Shown here: positions 17,543 through 27,113 of the stretch, piece by piece
How the letters are laid out: the number at the start of each line of letters is the position of its first letter
How positions within the stretch are numbered: position 1 is the first letter of the stretch
Source: Jannaschia sp. CCS1
GTDB lineage: Bacteria; Pseudomonadota; Alphaproteobacteria; Rhodobacterales; Rhodobacteraceae
DNA length: 64,000 bases
NCBI RefSeq assembly: GCF_000013565.1
Contig: NC_007802.1
Coordinates: 3,782,001 to 3,846,000, forward strand
Direction of reading: 5' to 3'
Translations under genes and position numbers: made by a program
Notes under the pieces: model-generated
What the model saw: only the letters and a program-made list of their open reading frames with translations
Told to the model about the DNA's origin: nothing
Database searches by the model: none

Positions 17543-20401
17543 ATGAGCCTCGCGGGGACGATCCTTCTTATTGTTGCGGTACTGCCCTTTATCGGGGCGC
17601 TGTTGCCGGGCCTGATGATACGGGCCGGGCGCAATGCCTGTGCGATAGCGACGGCTGTGCCGACCTCGCTGGCACTGACGATGTTGGTCGTTTTGGCACC
17701 CGCCGTTCTCAGGGGAGAGGTCATCCAGGCCGAGATCGAATGGTTGCCGCAGCTTGGCCTTTCGGCGTCCTTTTTCCTCGATGGGCTTGGGCTTTTGTTT
17801 GCGGGGATGATCCTTGGCGTTGGCTTGCTGATCATTCTTTATGCCCGGTTTTATCTTTCGGGCGACGATCCGATGGGGCAGTTCTACACGTATCTTCTGC
17901 TGTTCCAGGGCGCGATGCTTGGCATCGTTTTGTCGGATAACATCCTGCTTTTGTTGATCTTCTGGGAACTGACCTCGCTGTCGTCTTTCCTACTGATCGG
18001 GTACTGGAAACACCTGCCTGAGGGTCGCCAAGGCGCGCGGATGGCGCTGGCCGTCACTGGCGCGGGTGGCCTTGCGATGATTGGGGGGATGCTGATCCTC
18101 GGCAATATCGTGGGCAGCTATAATCTAACGGATATCTTGCAGGCGGGCGATGTGATCCGCGCGTCCGAATGGTATCTGCCGGCCTTGATCCTGATCCTAC
18201 TGGGCGCGTTCACCAAATCGGCGCAGTTCCCGTTCCATTTCTGGCTGCCTCACGCCATGGCCGCGCCAACGCCCGTCTCGGCCTATCTGCATTCGGCGAC
18301 CATGGTGAAGGCGGGCGTGTTCCTGATGGCGCGCATGTGGCCTGCGCTCGCCGGGACCGACGCGTGGTTCTACATCGTAACGACCACCGGTCTTGTAACG
18401 ATGGTCTTGGGCGCACTCATCGCGCTGTTCAAAGACGACCTGAAGGCGCTTTTGGCCTTCTCGACGGTGAGCCATCTGGGCCTTCTGACGATGCTTCTAG
18501 GCTTCGGAACACAGGCCGCTGCCGTGGCTGCCGTGTTTCACATCATCAACCATCTGACGTTCAAGGCCGCGCTCTTCATGACTGCGGGCATCGTGGATCA
18601 TGAAACGCATACACGCGACATCAAGCGGTTGGGGGGCCTACGACATTTGATGCCGATCACCTTCCTGATCGGCACGGTCGCGGCCTTGTCGATGGCGGGA
18701 ATTCCGTTGTTCAACGGGTTCTTATCGAAGGAAATGATGCTGGAGGAGGCCTCCCACACCGATTGGTTCAGTAGCCCCTACGCGGTTCCGGTCATGGCCA
18801 CGATTGGGGCGCTCTTGTCTGTCGCCTATTCTTTGCGCTTCATCTTCCACGTGTTCCTTGGGCCGGTGCGGGACGATTACCCAAGCAAGCCCCACGACCC
18901 GCCCTTCGGGATGTGGGCGGCGCCCGCGCTGTTGGTCACGCTGGTCGTGATCATTGGTGTCGCGCCGTTCCTGGCGGAAGGAATCGTGACGGCGGCTGCG
19001 AATGCTGTGACAGGCGCGGACCTGCATCCGCACCTGAAAATCTGGCACGGGGTCACGCCGGCGCTTTGGATGTCGATCATTGCCGTGGTCGGGGGCGCAA
19101 CCCTTCTGACGATACACCGCCCGTTCGACCGGCTCTGGAATATCCTTCCGAGGCCTGAGGCGAAGGCGATCTTCGACCGTCTGGTCGAGGCCATCGTCGC
19201 CTTGGCGCGCGGCATCTCGGAGGGCACCCACAACGGCGCGATCAGCCGTTACCTCGCCATTTTTACGGTTGCCTCCGTAAGCCTCGGCTGGATCGCTTAT
19301 TCCTCCAGCGGGCTGTCCGCCCCGACCCGGGGTCTGCTTCCGGTGCCGCCGGTCATGGCCGTGGGGTGGGTTATGTTGATCGTCGCCACGATCTCTGTCG
19401 TGACCATGCACCATCACCGGTTCCGGGCGCTTGTGCTGATCGGGATCATCGGGCTGTCGATTTCGGCGGGCTTCGCCTACCTCTCGGCACCGGACCTGGC
19501 ACTGACCCAGATCTCGGTTGAAACGGTCACCATCATGTTGCTCCTGCTTGCCCTGCATTTCATGCCCAAGACGACCCCCAAAGAGAGCCCCTTGGGCCTT
19601 AAACTGCGCGACGCCGTCATCGCGCTTGGGGCTGGTGGTGGTGTGGCCGCGCTCGCCTATGCGTTCCTGATGCGCGATATCGGCACGATCTCGGACTACC
19701 ACCTCGCAAATAGTTATGAAGGCGGCGGCGGCACCAATGTGGTCAACGTCATTCTAGTGGACTTCCGGGGTTATGACACGTTTGGCGAAATCATCGTGTT
19801 GGGGATCGCGGGTCTTGTGATCTATGCGATGATGCATGCGCTGCTGGACGGACCGGCGGCCAGGCGCTTGAAGAACACCGACTATTCGCAGGACCGGTCG
19901 CGGGACCGCCACCCTTTGATGATGGTTGTTGTCACCCGCGTGTTGATGCCCATCGCCATCGTCGTTGGTCTCTATATCTTCCTGCGGGGCCATAATGAGC
20001 CCGGGGGCGGGTTCGTCGCGGGCCTGGTGATCGCGATCGCGCTGTTGATGCAATACATGGCGTCCGGTTTTGCCTGGGCGCAAGAACGGCAGCGGATCGA
20101 ATACCACACCATGATCGGACTTGGCGTCGTGATAGCCGCGGCAACAGGGGTTGGCGCATGGCTTTTGGGTCGCCCATTCCTGACCAGTGCCTACACCTAC
20201 GTCCATCTCCCCCCGATCGAAGAGTTTGAGCTTGCCACGGCGATGCTGTTCGATCTTGGCGTGTTCTTGACAGTGCTCGGCGCTGTCATGTTGATGCTCT
20301 ACAGCCTCAGCCGTATCGCGCGCTTCGCCGGTGAGACGGTGAATGTCGATCCGATGGATTACGACCCCGCGGAAAACACCCAAGACGAGGCGGAGCGCTG
20401 A
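17543..20401 (+). CDS. mrpA: Mrp Na+/H+ antiporter subunit A fused to subunit B
   Basis: 952 residues. Residues about 1-780 are MrpA: a NuoL-like proton-translocating unit with LFWELTSLSSFLLIGYW, the KSAQFPFHFWLPHAMAAPTPVSA segment whose Lys and His lie on the proton path, and a DUF4040-like part. Residues about 800-935 are MrpB (RVLMPIAIVVGLYIFLRG, then HNEPGGGF). The fusion matches the group-2 Mrp/Pha layout of proteobacteria. The complex exports Na+ (or K+) for H+ and supports alkali and salt tolerance. First gene of a six-gene operon; its TGA is followed one base later by the mrpC ATG. Confidence 0.97.
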   Translation: MSLAGTILLIVAVLPFIGALLPGLMIRAGRNACAIATAVPTSLALTMLVVLAPAVLRGEVIQAEIEWLPQLGLSASFFLDGLGLLFAGMILGVGLLIILYARFYLSGDDPMGQFYTYLLLFQGAMLGIVLSDNILLLLIFWELTSLSSFLLIGYWKHLPEGRQGARMALAVTGAGGLAMIGGMLILGNIVGSYNLTDILQAGDVIRASEWYLPALILILLGAFTKSAQFPFHFWLPHAMAAPTPVSAYLHSATMVKAGVFLMARMWPALAGTDAWFYIVTTTGLVTMVLGALIALFKDDLKALLAFSTVSHLGLLTMLLGFGTQAAAVAAVFHIINHLTFKAALFMTAGIVDHETHTRDIKRLGGLRHLMPITFLIGTVAALSMAGIPLFNGFLSKEMMLEEASHTDWFSSPYAVPVMATIGALLSVAYSLRFIFHVFLGPVRDDYPSKPHDPPFGMWAAPALLVTLVVIIGVAPFLAEGIVTAAANAVTGADLHPHLKIWHGVTPALWMSIIAVVGGATLLTIHRPFDRLWNILPRPEAKAIFDRLVEAIVALARGISEGTHNGAISRYLAIFTVASVSLGWIAYSSSGLSAPTRGLLPVPPVMAVGWVMLIVATISVVTMHHHRFRALVLIGIIGLSISAGFAYLSAPDLALTQISVETVTIMLLLLALHFMPKTTPKESPLGLKLRDAVIALGAGGGVAALAYAFLMRDIGTISDYHLANSYEGGGGTNVVNVILVDFRGYDTFGEIIVLGIAGLVIYAMMHALLDGPAARRLKNTDYSQDRSRDRHPLMMVVVTRVLMPIAIVVGLYIFLRGHNEPGGGFVAGLVIAIALLMQYMASGFAWAQERQRIEYHTMIGLGVVIAAATGVGAWLLGRPFLTSAYTYVHLPPIEEFELATAMLFDLGVFLTVLGAVMLMLYSLSRIARFAGETVNVDPMDYDPAENTQDEAER

Positions 20402-20402
20402 G

Positions 20403-20762
20403 ATGGAATTGATCGTTTCAAGCAGTATCGGCGTGTTGACGGCGGGTGGGGTTTATCTGCTGCTGCGGCTCAGGACGTTCCCGGTGATCCTTGGGCTGGC
20501 GCTGCTGTCCTATGCGGTGAATGTGTTCCTGTTCGCGAGCGGACGGCTTGCCATTGACCAATCGCCCATTCTGTCCCGCTATGGCGAGGCGAGCTACACC
20601 GACCCGTTGCCGCAAGCTTTGGTGCTCACCGCCATCGTGATTTCTTTCGGGATGACTGCCGTTCTGGTGATGATCGGGCTTGGCGCTTATCTAGAATCGG
20701 ACAGCGACCAAATCGATATCGAGCCGGAAAATGACGATCCCCGCGACGAGGGGGGCGCGTGA
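20403..20762 (+). CDS. mrpC: Mrp Na+/H+ antiporter subunit C
   Basis: 119 residues, NuoK-like, with three membrane helices. LRLRTFPVILGLALLSYAVN and DPLPQALVLTAIVISFGMTA are the diagnostic Mrp/Mnh C motifs. ATG 20403 starts one base after mrpA; its TGA overlaps the mrpD ATG, showing translational coupling. Small hydrophobic core subunit of the antiporter. Confidence 0.95.
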   Translation: MELIVSSSIGVLTAGGVYLLLRLRTFPVILGLALLSYAVNVFLFASGRLAIDQSPILSRYGEASYTDPLPQALVLTAIVISFGMTAVLVMIGLGAYLESDSDQIDIEPENDDPRDEGGA

Positions 20763-22381
20763 TGCATTGGATCATTCTTCCTGTCGTCCTGCCCGCCATG
20801 CTGGCGCCGCTGATCGCCTTCGCGATGCGACACGACATCACCTTGGCCCGCACGGCCTCAGTCGCAGGCACGTCTATTCTGCTGGCGATCGCGCTTGGTC
20901 TCGCGGCCCTTGCGGCGGACGGCACGACCCATGTCTACAGGCTGGGGGATTGGCCCGCGCCGTTCGGCATTGTCCTGGTGCTCGACCGCCTGTCGGCCCT
21001 GATGGTGCTTCTGACCTCGACCCTGGCGATGGTGGTTCTGGTCCATGCGATCACGACCGGTTGGGACGCGCGGGGGCGTCATTTCCATGCCTTGTTTCAG
21101 TTTCAGCTCATGGGCATTTGCGGCGCATTCCTGACCGGCGACATCTTCAACCTCTTCGTGTTCTTCGAGGTCTTGTTAATCGCCTCCTATGGCCTGATGA
21201 TCCATTCCGGCGGGAAGGCACGGATGCGGGCGGGCCTGCAATATGTGGTCATGAACCTGGCCGGATCGACGCTGTTCCTGTTTGCTCTGGGCACGCTCTA
21301 TGCCTCGACCGGAACGCTTAACATCGCAGATCTGGCCGTGCGTATCGCTGAGGTCCCGGTGGAAGAGGCAGCCCTTGTCCGCGTGGCGGTGATCTTGCTG
21401 CTGATCGTCTTTGCGGTGAAAGCCGCGCTTTTCCCGGTGCAATTCTGGCTGCCCGCCACCTACGCCAACGCCCCTGCGCCTGTGGCTGCCCTGTTTGCGA
21501 TCATGACCAAGGTGGGCGCCTACGCGATCCTGCGAATTCACACGACGGCCTTCGGGCCGGGCATCTCTGCCACGGAAGATCTGGCCGCGACGTGGCTGTT
21601 CCCGGCGGCCATCGTAACGATCGCCGTGGGAGCGATTGGCGTGTTGGGCGCGCGCCGTCTGATGCCCTTGATCGCGTTTTCGGTTGTAGGCTCCATGGGA
21701 ACCTTGCTGGTGGCTGTTGCGGTCTTCTCGCAAACCGCAACGCTGGCGGCGCTGTACTACATGGTCCATTCGACTTTCGCGGCTGCTTGCCTGTTCCTCG
21801 TGGCCGACCTGGTCGTCACACGCCGCGCCACGGATAGCCTCCAGCCAGAGCCGCCCACGGTCCAGAACGGCCTTTGCGCGGCGCTGTTCTTTGCCGCCGC
21901 AATCGCCATGGCGGGCATGCCACCGCTCAGCGGCTTCCTCGGAAAACTGCTTGTCCTCGACGCCCTGCGGGAGCCGGGACTGATTGGATGGGCCTGGTCC
22001 ACGATCCTAGTCGGGTCGTTGCTGACCATCGTGGGCTTCGCACGGGCGGGTAGCATCCTGTTCTGGAAATCGACGGCCACGGTGGGGCCTGCGGATGACA
22101 ACGCCGACCCAGAGGCAGACCAAACTGATGCCCCGGCGCAGCCCGTACCGGCAACGGCGGGACAAGTTGCCCCAGCCATGGTTGCCTTGGCCGGGCTCGC
22201 AGCACTCGCGGCTTTCGCGGGGCCCGTCACCGCCTATCTGGAAGGGACGTCCGAGCAATTGTTTGACCGCGCAGGCTACGTCGACGCCGTCCTGATCCCG
22301 ATTGAACCTGAGGCTGCGGCGGACGCGACCGGTTATGGTAGTGAAGACCTTCACGGGGAACACGACGAGGAGGAGCACTAG
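20762..22381 (+). CDS. mrpD: Mrp Na+/H+ antiporter subunit D
   Basis: 539 residues, NuoM/N-like, about 14 membrane helices. Seen: FNLFVFFEVLLIASYGLM with the key Glu, FAVKAALFPVQFWLPATYANAPAPVAA with the conserved Lys and Pro, and AMAGMPPLSGFLGK. The C-terminal tail is unusually acidic and His-rich (EDLHGEHDEEEH), perhaps metal- or cation-interacting. ATG 20762 overlaps the mrpC stop; a GTG three bases earlier is also possible. Together with MrpA it forms the ion-translocating arms. Confidence 0.96.
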   Translation: MHWIILPVVLPAMLAPLIAFAMRHDITLARTASVAGTSILLAIALGLAALAADGTTHVYRLGDWPAPFGIVLVLDRLSALMVLLTSTLAMVVLVHAITTGWDARGRHFHALFQFQLMGICGAFLTGDIFNLFVFFEVLLIASYGLMIHSGGKARMRAGLQYVVMNLAGSTLFLFALGTLYASTGTLNIADLAVRIAEVPVEEAALVRVAVILLLIVFAVKAALFPVQFWLPATYANAPAPVAALFAIMTKVGAYAILRIHTTAFGPGISATEDLAATWLFPAAIVTIAVGAIGVLGARRLMPLIAFSVVGSMGTLLVAVAVFSQTATLAALYYMVHSTFAAACLFLVADLVVTRRATDSLQPEPPTVQNGLCAALFFAAAIAMAGMPPLSGFLGKLLVLDALREPGLIGWAWSTILVGSLLTIVGFARAGSILFWKSTATVGPADDNADPEADQTDAPAQPVPATAGQVAPAMVALAGLAALAAFAGPVTAYLEGTSEQLFDRAGYVDAVLIPIEPEAAADATGYGSEDLHGEHDEEEH

Positions 22382-22383
22382 CC

Positions 22384-22875
22384 ATGGTAAGACGCCTTGT
22401 CCCGCATCCCTTGCTCAGCCTGATGCTGATCCTCGTCTGGCTTGGCTTGGTGAACACAGTCACCCTGGGTAATCTGATCCTTGGCACCAGCTTCGGGCTC
22501 ATAATCCCGATGCTGACGGCGGCCTATTGGCCGGATCGTCCGGCCCTTGCCCGGCCACTGAAGGCCGTGGAGTACGTGTTGGTGGTGCTTTGGGATATCA
22601 TCGTAGCCAACGTCCAAGTCGCCGCGATCATCTTGTTCAAACGCGAGAACACGATCAAATCGCAATGGATCCCGATCCCGCTCGAGCTCTCCTCGGCTGA
22701 GGCGATTACCGTCCTTGCGGGCACAATCACAATGACCCCGGGGACGGTCTCGGCGACGTTGGCCGCCGATGGCCGCGCCATCCTGGTGCATTGCCTGCAT
22801 ACCGATGATCCCGATGCGATCCGGGACGAAATCAAGTCCCGGTACGAGCGCCGCCTTTTGGAGATTTTCCCATGA
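22384..22875 (+). CDS. mrpE: Mrp Na+/H+ antiporter subunit E
   Basis: 163 residues with two N-terminal membrane helices and a cytoplasmic tail. ITVLAGTITMTPGTVSATL is the MnhE signature. It starts two bases after mrpD and its stop overlaps the start of mrpF, consistent with an assembled multi-subunit complex. Confidence 0.95.
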   Translation: MVRRLVPHPLLSLMLILVWLGLVNTVTLGNLILGTSFGLIIPMLTAAYWPDRPALARPLKAVEYVLVVLWDIIVANVQVAAIILFKRENTIKSQWIPIPLELSSAEAITVLAGTITMTPGTVSATLAADGRAILVHCLHTDDPDAIRDEIKSRYERRLLEIFP

Positions 22876-23141
22876 TTGAATACGCGCTTTTCTTTGCGGC
22901 CGGTTGCTATGGCATCGCCCTCATCCTGGACCTCTGGCGCATAGCCATGGGGCCAGACGACGCAGACCGCATCCTGGCGCTCGACACCATGGTGATCAAC
23001 GTGATCGCCCTTTTGGTGCTCTATGGTGTGTGGCGGGGCACGGCGATCTACTTCGAGGCCGCAATGCTGATTGCCATGGTCGGGTTCGTTTCAACCGTTG
23101 CCTACTGCCGCTTTCTCTTGCGCGGCGACATTATCGAGTAA
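22872..23141 (+). CDS. mrpF: Mrp Na+/H+ antiporter subunit F
   Basis: 89 residues, three membrane helices. WRIAMGPDDADRILALDTM matches the 'GP-DRILA-D' signature of MrpF. ATGA overlap with mrpE; mrpG follows ten bases later. Confidence 0.95.
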   Translation: MIEYALFFAAGCYGIALILDLWRIAMGPDDADRILALDTMVINVIALLVLYGVWRGTAIYFEAAMLIAMVGFVSTVAYCRFLLRGDIIE

Positions 23142-23151
23142 GGATGAAAGC

Positions 23152-23526
23152 ATGAGCTTTGCTGCAGAACTCCTGATATCGATCGCCTTGGTCGTCAGCG
23201 GCCTTTTTGGCTTGGTCGGCTCATACGGGTTGGTGAAACTCAAAGACACGCTGCAACGGCTGCACGCTCCAACCAAAGCCACCACCCTTGGCGTTGGTGG
23301 AGTCCTTATTGCGTCCATGATCTTCTTCTATATGGAGACCGGGCACATCTCGGTTCACGAGTTGCTGATTTCTATGTTTCTCTTTCTGACTGCACCGATT
23401 ACGGCGAACTTCATCGCTAAAGCCTATTTGGCACGAAACAAGCGCCAGGAAGACCTGCCTTCGAGCGAAGGAGATTTCGGGTGGTCAGTCTACGATGACC
23501 CACCTAACGCGGGTTCTGATCATTAG
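23152..23526 (+). CDS. mrpG: Mrp Na+/H+ antiporter subunit G
   Basis: 124 residues, three membrane helices. VSGLFGLVGSYGLVKLKDTL and QRLHAPTKATTLGVGGVL are diagnostic of MrpG. ATG 23152 is chosen as the family start with AAGGATGAAAG just upstream. Last gene of the operon; the 302 bp downstream hold repeat-family sequence. Confidence 0.94.
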   Translation: MSFAAELLISIALVVSGLFGLVGSYGLVKLKDTLQRLHAPTKATTLGVGGVLIASMIFFYMETGHISVHELLISMFLFLTAPITANFIAKAYLARNKRQEDLPSSEGDFGWSVYDDPPNAGSDH

Positions 23527-23828
23527 TGAACGTTGCGAACTGTGTGTCCCACATTGCTGTCCCGTAACGACAATAAATGCTGCACCTTTCACGAATGGCG
23601 GCTTTCTGGAGCTTGATAAGCGACCCATGGAAGAGCCTCAGCGTCGGCTTTGGGCCGTGAGCGGAAGCGGCCCAGGGCCCAGTGTGGCGCAGCGCTTGTT
23701 CCGCTCAAAGGCACGCATTTCGTTCTGCTCTGGAAAGAAATCACTCCGCGTCTTGGGAATGGGAAGATCACTTTGATCCTGCTACCATGATACATGTTGC
23801 TTAACCTTCCGTTTGCGTCAAAAGACAT
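23527..23828. repeat. Dispersed non-coding repeat copy downstream of the mrp operon
   Basis: 302 bp with no supported gene. It holds CGAATGGCGGCTTTC (about 23593) and GTCGGCTTTGGGCCG at 23643-23657, the latter identical to 15 bases at 42165-42179. GC-rich inverted stretches such as GGCCCAGGGCCC follow. The last about 70 bp before the regulator gene are AT-richer and likely hold its promoter. Confidence 0.6.
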
Positions 23829-25376
23829 ATGGATCAAATTCGTTTTGCAGATTTCGTTCTGGACCGTCGAAGACGGGTGCTCCTGCGCGGTCGTGATATC
23901 GTCCCACTCGGGGCGCGGGCGTTCGACTTGCTAGAGGTCTTGCACACCCATCGCGACAGGGTCGTGTCGCGAGACGAAATCATGCAAGCCGTCTGGCCGG
24001 ACACAATCGTTGGCGACAACAATTTGAACGTTCAGGTTGGAAATCTTCGGCGGCTACTGGGCGCAGATGCTATCGTCACCGTGCCTGGACGGGGTCTTCA
24101 CTTTGCGCTTGAAGATTGGCAACCGGGCCCGGAGCTTGCCCTTCCTGATCGGCCGTCTGTCGTTGTACTGCCTTTTGAGGCACTGGGCGGTGATCCTGAC
24201 TTCGACTGGCTTGCCGACGGGTTCGTGGAGGATATCACGACCGAGCTTTCCCGCTTTCGCGACCTGTTTGTGGTGGCCCGCAACTCAGCGTTTACCTACC
24301 GTCAGATGCCACGCGATCTGCGGGCGGTCACCCGGGAGTTGGGCGTGCGGTATGTTGTAGAAGGGAGCGTGCGGGCGCGGGCTGACCGTGTGCGGGTCGC
24401 GGCGCAGTTGATCGATGCAGCCAATGGCGGTCAGGTCTGGGCGGAAAACTTCGACAGCGACATGTCCGACCATTTCGAGACACAAGCGCGCGTCGCGCGC
24501 GCCATCGCCACCTGCCTCTCGCCGCAAATCGACCGGGCCGAGGCCGATAGGATCCGCGTGCTTGCCCCAGAAGACCTGACCGCCCATGGCCTCGCGCAGC
24601 GCGCCTGGGCTGTGATCTCCTCCGGTGAGATGGCCTATGACCCTGGACTGCGCGACCGTGCCGAAGATTTGGCGCGACAGGCTCTCGCGCTGGATGCAAA
24701 TTCGGCCCTGGCGTGGCGGGTGCGTGCCTGGGTTGCTTGGTGGCATGTCTACCACGGCACCACCGAAAGTGTTCCGGGAACCCTGGCTGCGGGTATTGAA
24801 GCCGCAACCCGCGCGATCGCCATCGACAAAACAGACCATCAGGCACGCCGTCTCAGGGCGCAATTGCACTTCATGAAACAGGATGTCGCGTCCGCCCTGC
24901 CAGAGCTTCGTCAGGCACATAACATGAACCCCAACTGCGCGATCACTCTGTGCTGGCTGGGTTTCTACGAGGCGGTAAATGGCAGGGCGGATATCGGCGT
25001 TCCGTTGGCCGAGGCCGGTCTCAGGCGGTCTCCCCGCGATCCCGCACGAGGCTCGATGTTATCTGCCCTAGGCTTCGCGCAGTTTGCTGCGCGCAACTAT
25101 GACGCGACGGCCGAGGCCGCTGAAGCGGCGCTTGCCGAGTCTGCACAGAGTGCGACACCCCTGATCCTTGGCACAATTGCCTACGTGGGACAGGGCCGGG
25201 TCGAAAAGGCCACTGAGACGTTCCGAAAGGTCAGAAGCGTTGCGCCCAAATTGGTGGAAGCGCGCCTGTCGGGCCGTTGGCTCAGCGCGAACCCGGACTA
25301 TCTTGCTCGTGCGGATACGTTCTTTCGCGTGGCCGCCGGTCTGGCCCCTTCTGAGGTTGCTACAACGCTTCGCTGA
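23829..25376 (+). CDS. Winged-helix (CadC/OmpR-type) regulator with TolB-like and TPR domains
   Basis: 515 residues. The DNA-binding winged helix (about 1-95) reads LGARAFDLLEVLHTHRDRVVSRDEIMQAVWPDT and NLNVQVGNLRRLLG. Residues about 107-235 form the TolB/FlgO-like domain common after such helices (SVVVLPFEALGGDPDFDWLA, DGFVEDITTELSRFRDLFVV). The remainder holds TPR-like helices. No membrane segment is visible, unlike CadC. It probably senses a metabolite and controls nearby genes; the tandem sulfotransferase unit 315 bp downstream on the same strand is the nearest candidate. Weak ribosome-binding site. Confidence 0.88.
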   Translation: MDQIRFADFVLDRRRRVLLRGRDIVPLGARAFDLLEVLHTHRDRVVSRDEIMQAVWPDTIVGDNNLNVQVGNLRRLLGADAIVTVPGRGLHFALEDWQPGPELALPDRPSVVVLPFEALGGDPDFDWLADGFVEDITTELSRFRDLFVVARNSAFTYRQMPRDLRAVTRELGVRYVVEGSVRARADRVRVAAQLIDAANGGQVWAENFDSDMSDHFETQARVARAIATCLSPQIDRAEADRIRVLAPEDLTAHGLAQRAWAVISSGEMAYDPGLRDRAEDLARQALALDANSALAWRVRAWVAWWHVYHGTTESVPGTLAAGIEAATRAIAIDKTDHQARRLRAQLHFMKQDVASALPELRQAHNMNPNCAITLCWLGFYEAVNGRADIGVPLAEAGLRRSPRDPARGSMLSALGFAQFAARNYDATAEAAEAALAESAQSATPLILGTIAYVGQGRVEKATETFRKVRSVAPKLVEARLSGRWLSANPDYLARADTFFRVAAGLAPSEVATTLR

Positions 25377-25691
25377 CCCCGATCCGCTTTAGATCATTTT
25401 AGCCGGACAAGTAGACGGCACGATGCCGGGTCACGAATGCTGGTCACACAGATGTTAGGCGCGCTTCCCAACACGTCGGGCATCGGCAAGACCAGTGATT
25501 CAAGAAAGATTTCAGCATGGTGAGAAGATTTTCGCGCATCCGGGCGGGTGTCCTGTCTGCTGCCGTCGGGCATGGGACGGTGACGTTCTTGCTGTCGTCA
25601 CGGCGATGGCTCCAAGCGACCTGATCCCAGTCAGTGGCGCGGGGCGTGGCTTTGGCACGGCGTTCAACATCATGAAAAGGAACTCAATCAC
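25377..25691. other. Gene-free stretch before the sulfotransferases
   Basis: 315 bp. A 35-codon open frame at 25517-25624 has a basic start and hydrophobic centre but no ribosome-binding site or family likeness, so it is not annotated. The segment likely contains the promoter for 25692; AAGGAA precedes that ATG. Confidence 0.4.
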
Positions 25692-26336
25692 ATGACACTG
25701 CAAATCATCGGGACTGGCCTGAGCCGCACAGGCACCATGTCGACGAGACTGGCCTTGCAAGAATTGGGCTTCGGACCTTGCCACCACATGATGGAGCTGT
25801 TCGCCGACCCCGACCAGGTCGCGATCTGGACCGACGTGGCGCGCAATGGTGCGGCTGATTGGAACGCGGTCTTCGCCGGTTACAACGCGCAGGTCGATTT
25901 TCCGGGCGGTCGGGTGTGGACGCAAACCATTGAGGCGTTTCCCGAGGCCCGCGTGGTGCATACCGAGCGACCTGAGGAAGACTGGTGGGCCAGTTTCAGC
26001 AAAACCGTGCTCAAGGTCTGGGCCAATCACGAAAGGCTGACGCGGGAGATGCCGAAGCACATTCAGGACATCTTTGTGAACCTGACCCCGTTCTACATCG
26101 ACGATACGTTCGGCGGAATGCCGGACAAGGAGATGGCGATTGCCGCCTATCGTCGAACCAATCGCGAGGTCCGCGAGACAGTCGCGCCCGACCGTCTGCT
26201 GGTCTTCACGCCTTCGGATGGTTGGGGGCCGCTGTGCGATTTTCTGCACGTGCCCGTTCCGAACACTCCGTTCCCAAGAAGCAACGGCCGCGATGAATTC
26301 TGGTCAAATTTTGATCACGAACCTGCGGACGTCTGA
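25692..26336 (+). CDS. P-loop sulfotransferase-family protein (copy 1)
   Basis: 214 residues. The PAPS 5'-phosphosulfate loop is GTGLSRTGTMSTRLAL near residues 7-22. HTERPEEDWWASFSKTV and FTPSDGWGPLCDFL are typical of the Sulfotransfer_4 family, also found in eukaryotes. The acceptor substrate is unknown. A second copy lies 84 bp downstream, sharing the P-loop, HTERPEEDWWAS and SDGW-PLC motifs: a tandem duplication with divergence. Cytoplasmic, no signal peptide. Confidence 0.88.
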   Translation: MTLQIIGTGLSRTGTMSTRLALQELGFGPCHHMMELFADPDQVAIWTDVARNGAADWNAVFAGYNAQVDFPGGRVWTQTIEAFPEARVVHTERPEEDWWASFSKTVLKVWANHERLTREMPKHIQDIFVNLTPFYIDDTFGGMPDKEMAIAAYRRTNREVRETVAPDRLLVFTPSDGWGPLCDFLHVPVPNTPFPRSNGRDEFWSNFDHEPADV

Positions 26337-26420
26337 AGCGGGGCCAGCCCCGCGCTGGCCAGACGCTCCAGAAGATCCGCCCCAAAAAAACCTGTAACAC
26401 CAGATGGAAGTGAATTGCCC

Positions 26421-27056
26421 ATGACCCTGAATATTATCGGATCCGGCTTTGGCCGGACAGGCACGATGTCGACAAAGATGGCCCTCAACCAGCTTGGCCT
26501 GGGGACCTGCCACCACATGAGCGAGGTCATGGGCGACCCGGAACAGCCGCCGTTCTGGTCAGCATATGTCGCCGGCGAGAGCGTCGACTGGCAGGCTGTC
26601 TTTGCCAAATACACCGCGCAGGTGGACTTTCCCGGTGCCGCCGTCTGGCCCGAGTTGGTCCGCGCCTTTCCCAGCGCCAAGGTGATCCACACCGAACGAC
26701 CGGAAGAGGATTGGTGGGCCAGCTACTCCAAAACGATTGGCAAATTCTGGCTGCATTACAAAGCGCAACCCATGCCGCCCGAAATGATCGAATTTTTCGG
26801 CGCAATGGACACGTTGATCCGAAAAGGGGTGTTCGGCGGGTCAGACCGCGAGACCTGCATCGCCGCGTACCGGCGCAACAATGCCTTGGTTCGCGAAACC
26901 GTCCCGTCCAACAGGCTTTTGGTCTTCACGCCGTCAGATGGGTGGGAGCCGCTGTGTCGGTTCTTGGACGTGCCCGTGCCCGATGGTGATTTCCCGCGCA
27001 GCAACAGTCGCGATGAATTCTGGGCCCAGCTCGGCGGCGAACCTGCGGAGGCCTGA
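26421..27056 (+). CDS. P-loop sulfotransferase-family protein (copy 2)
   Basis: 211 residues, clear paralogue of the preceding gene. P-loop GSGFGRTGTMSTKMAL, then HTERPEEDWWASYSK, FTPSDGWEPLCRFLDVPVPD and a shared C-terminal SRDEFW. ATG 26421 with GGAAG upstream is preferred over a TTG two codons earlier. The middle helical part differs most between copies, suggesting different acceptors or one evolving function. Confidence 0.88.
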   Translation: MTLNIIGSGFGRTGTMSTKMALNQLGLGTCHHMSEVMGDPEQPPFWSAYVAGESVDWQAVFAKYTAQVDFPGAAVWPELVRAFPSAKVIHTERPEEDWWASYSKTIGKFWLHYKAQPMPPEMIEFFGAMDTLIRKGVFGGSDRETCIAAYRRNNALVRETVPSNRLLVFTPSDGWEPLCRFLDVPVPDGDFPRSNSRDEFWAQLGGEPAEA

Positions 27057-27113
27057 ACACCCCGCCGTTGCGGTGGGACCCGCACACACCAATCCACAGA
27101 AAGAAACAACCTA

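Noticed and set aside
25517-25624. 35-codon frame MVRRFSRIRAGVLSAAV...
   Set aside because: No ribosome-binding site, no similarity that I recognise; signal-like look is not enough.
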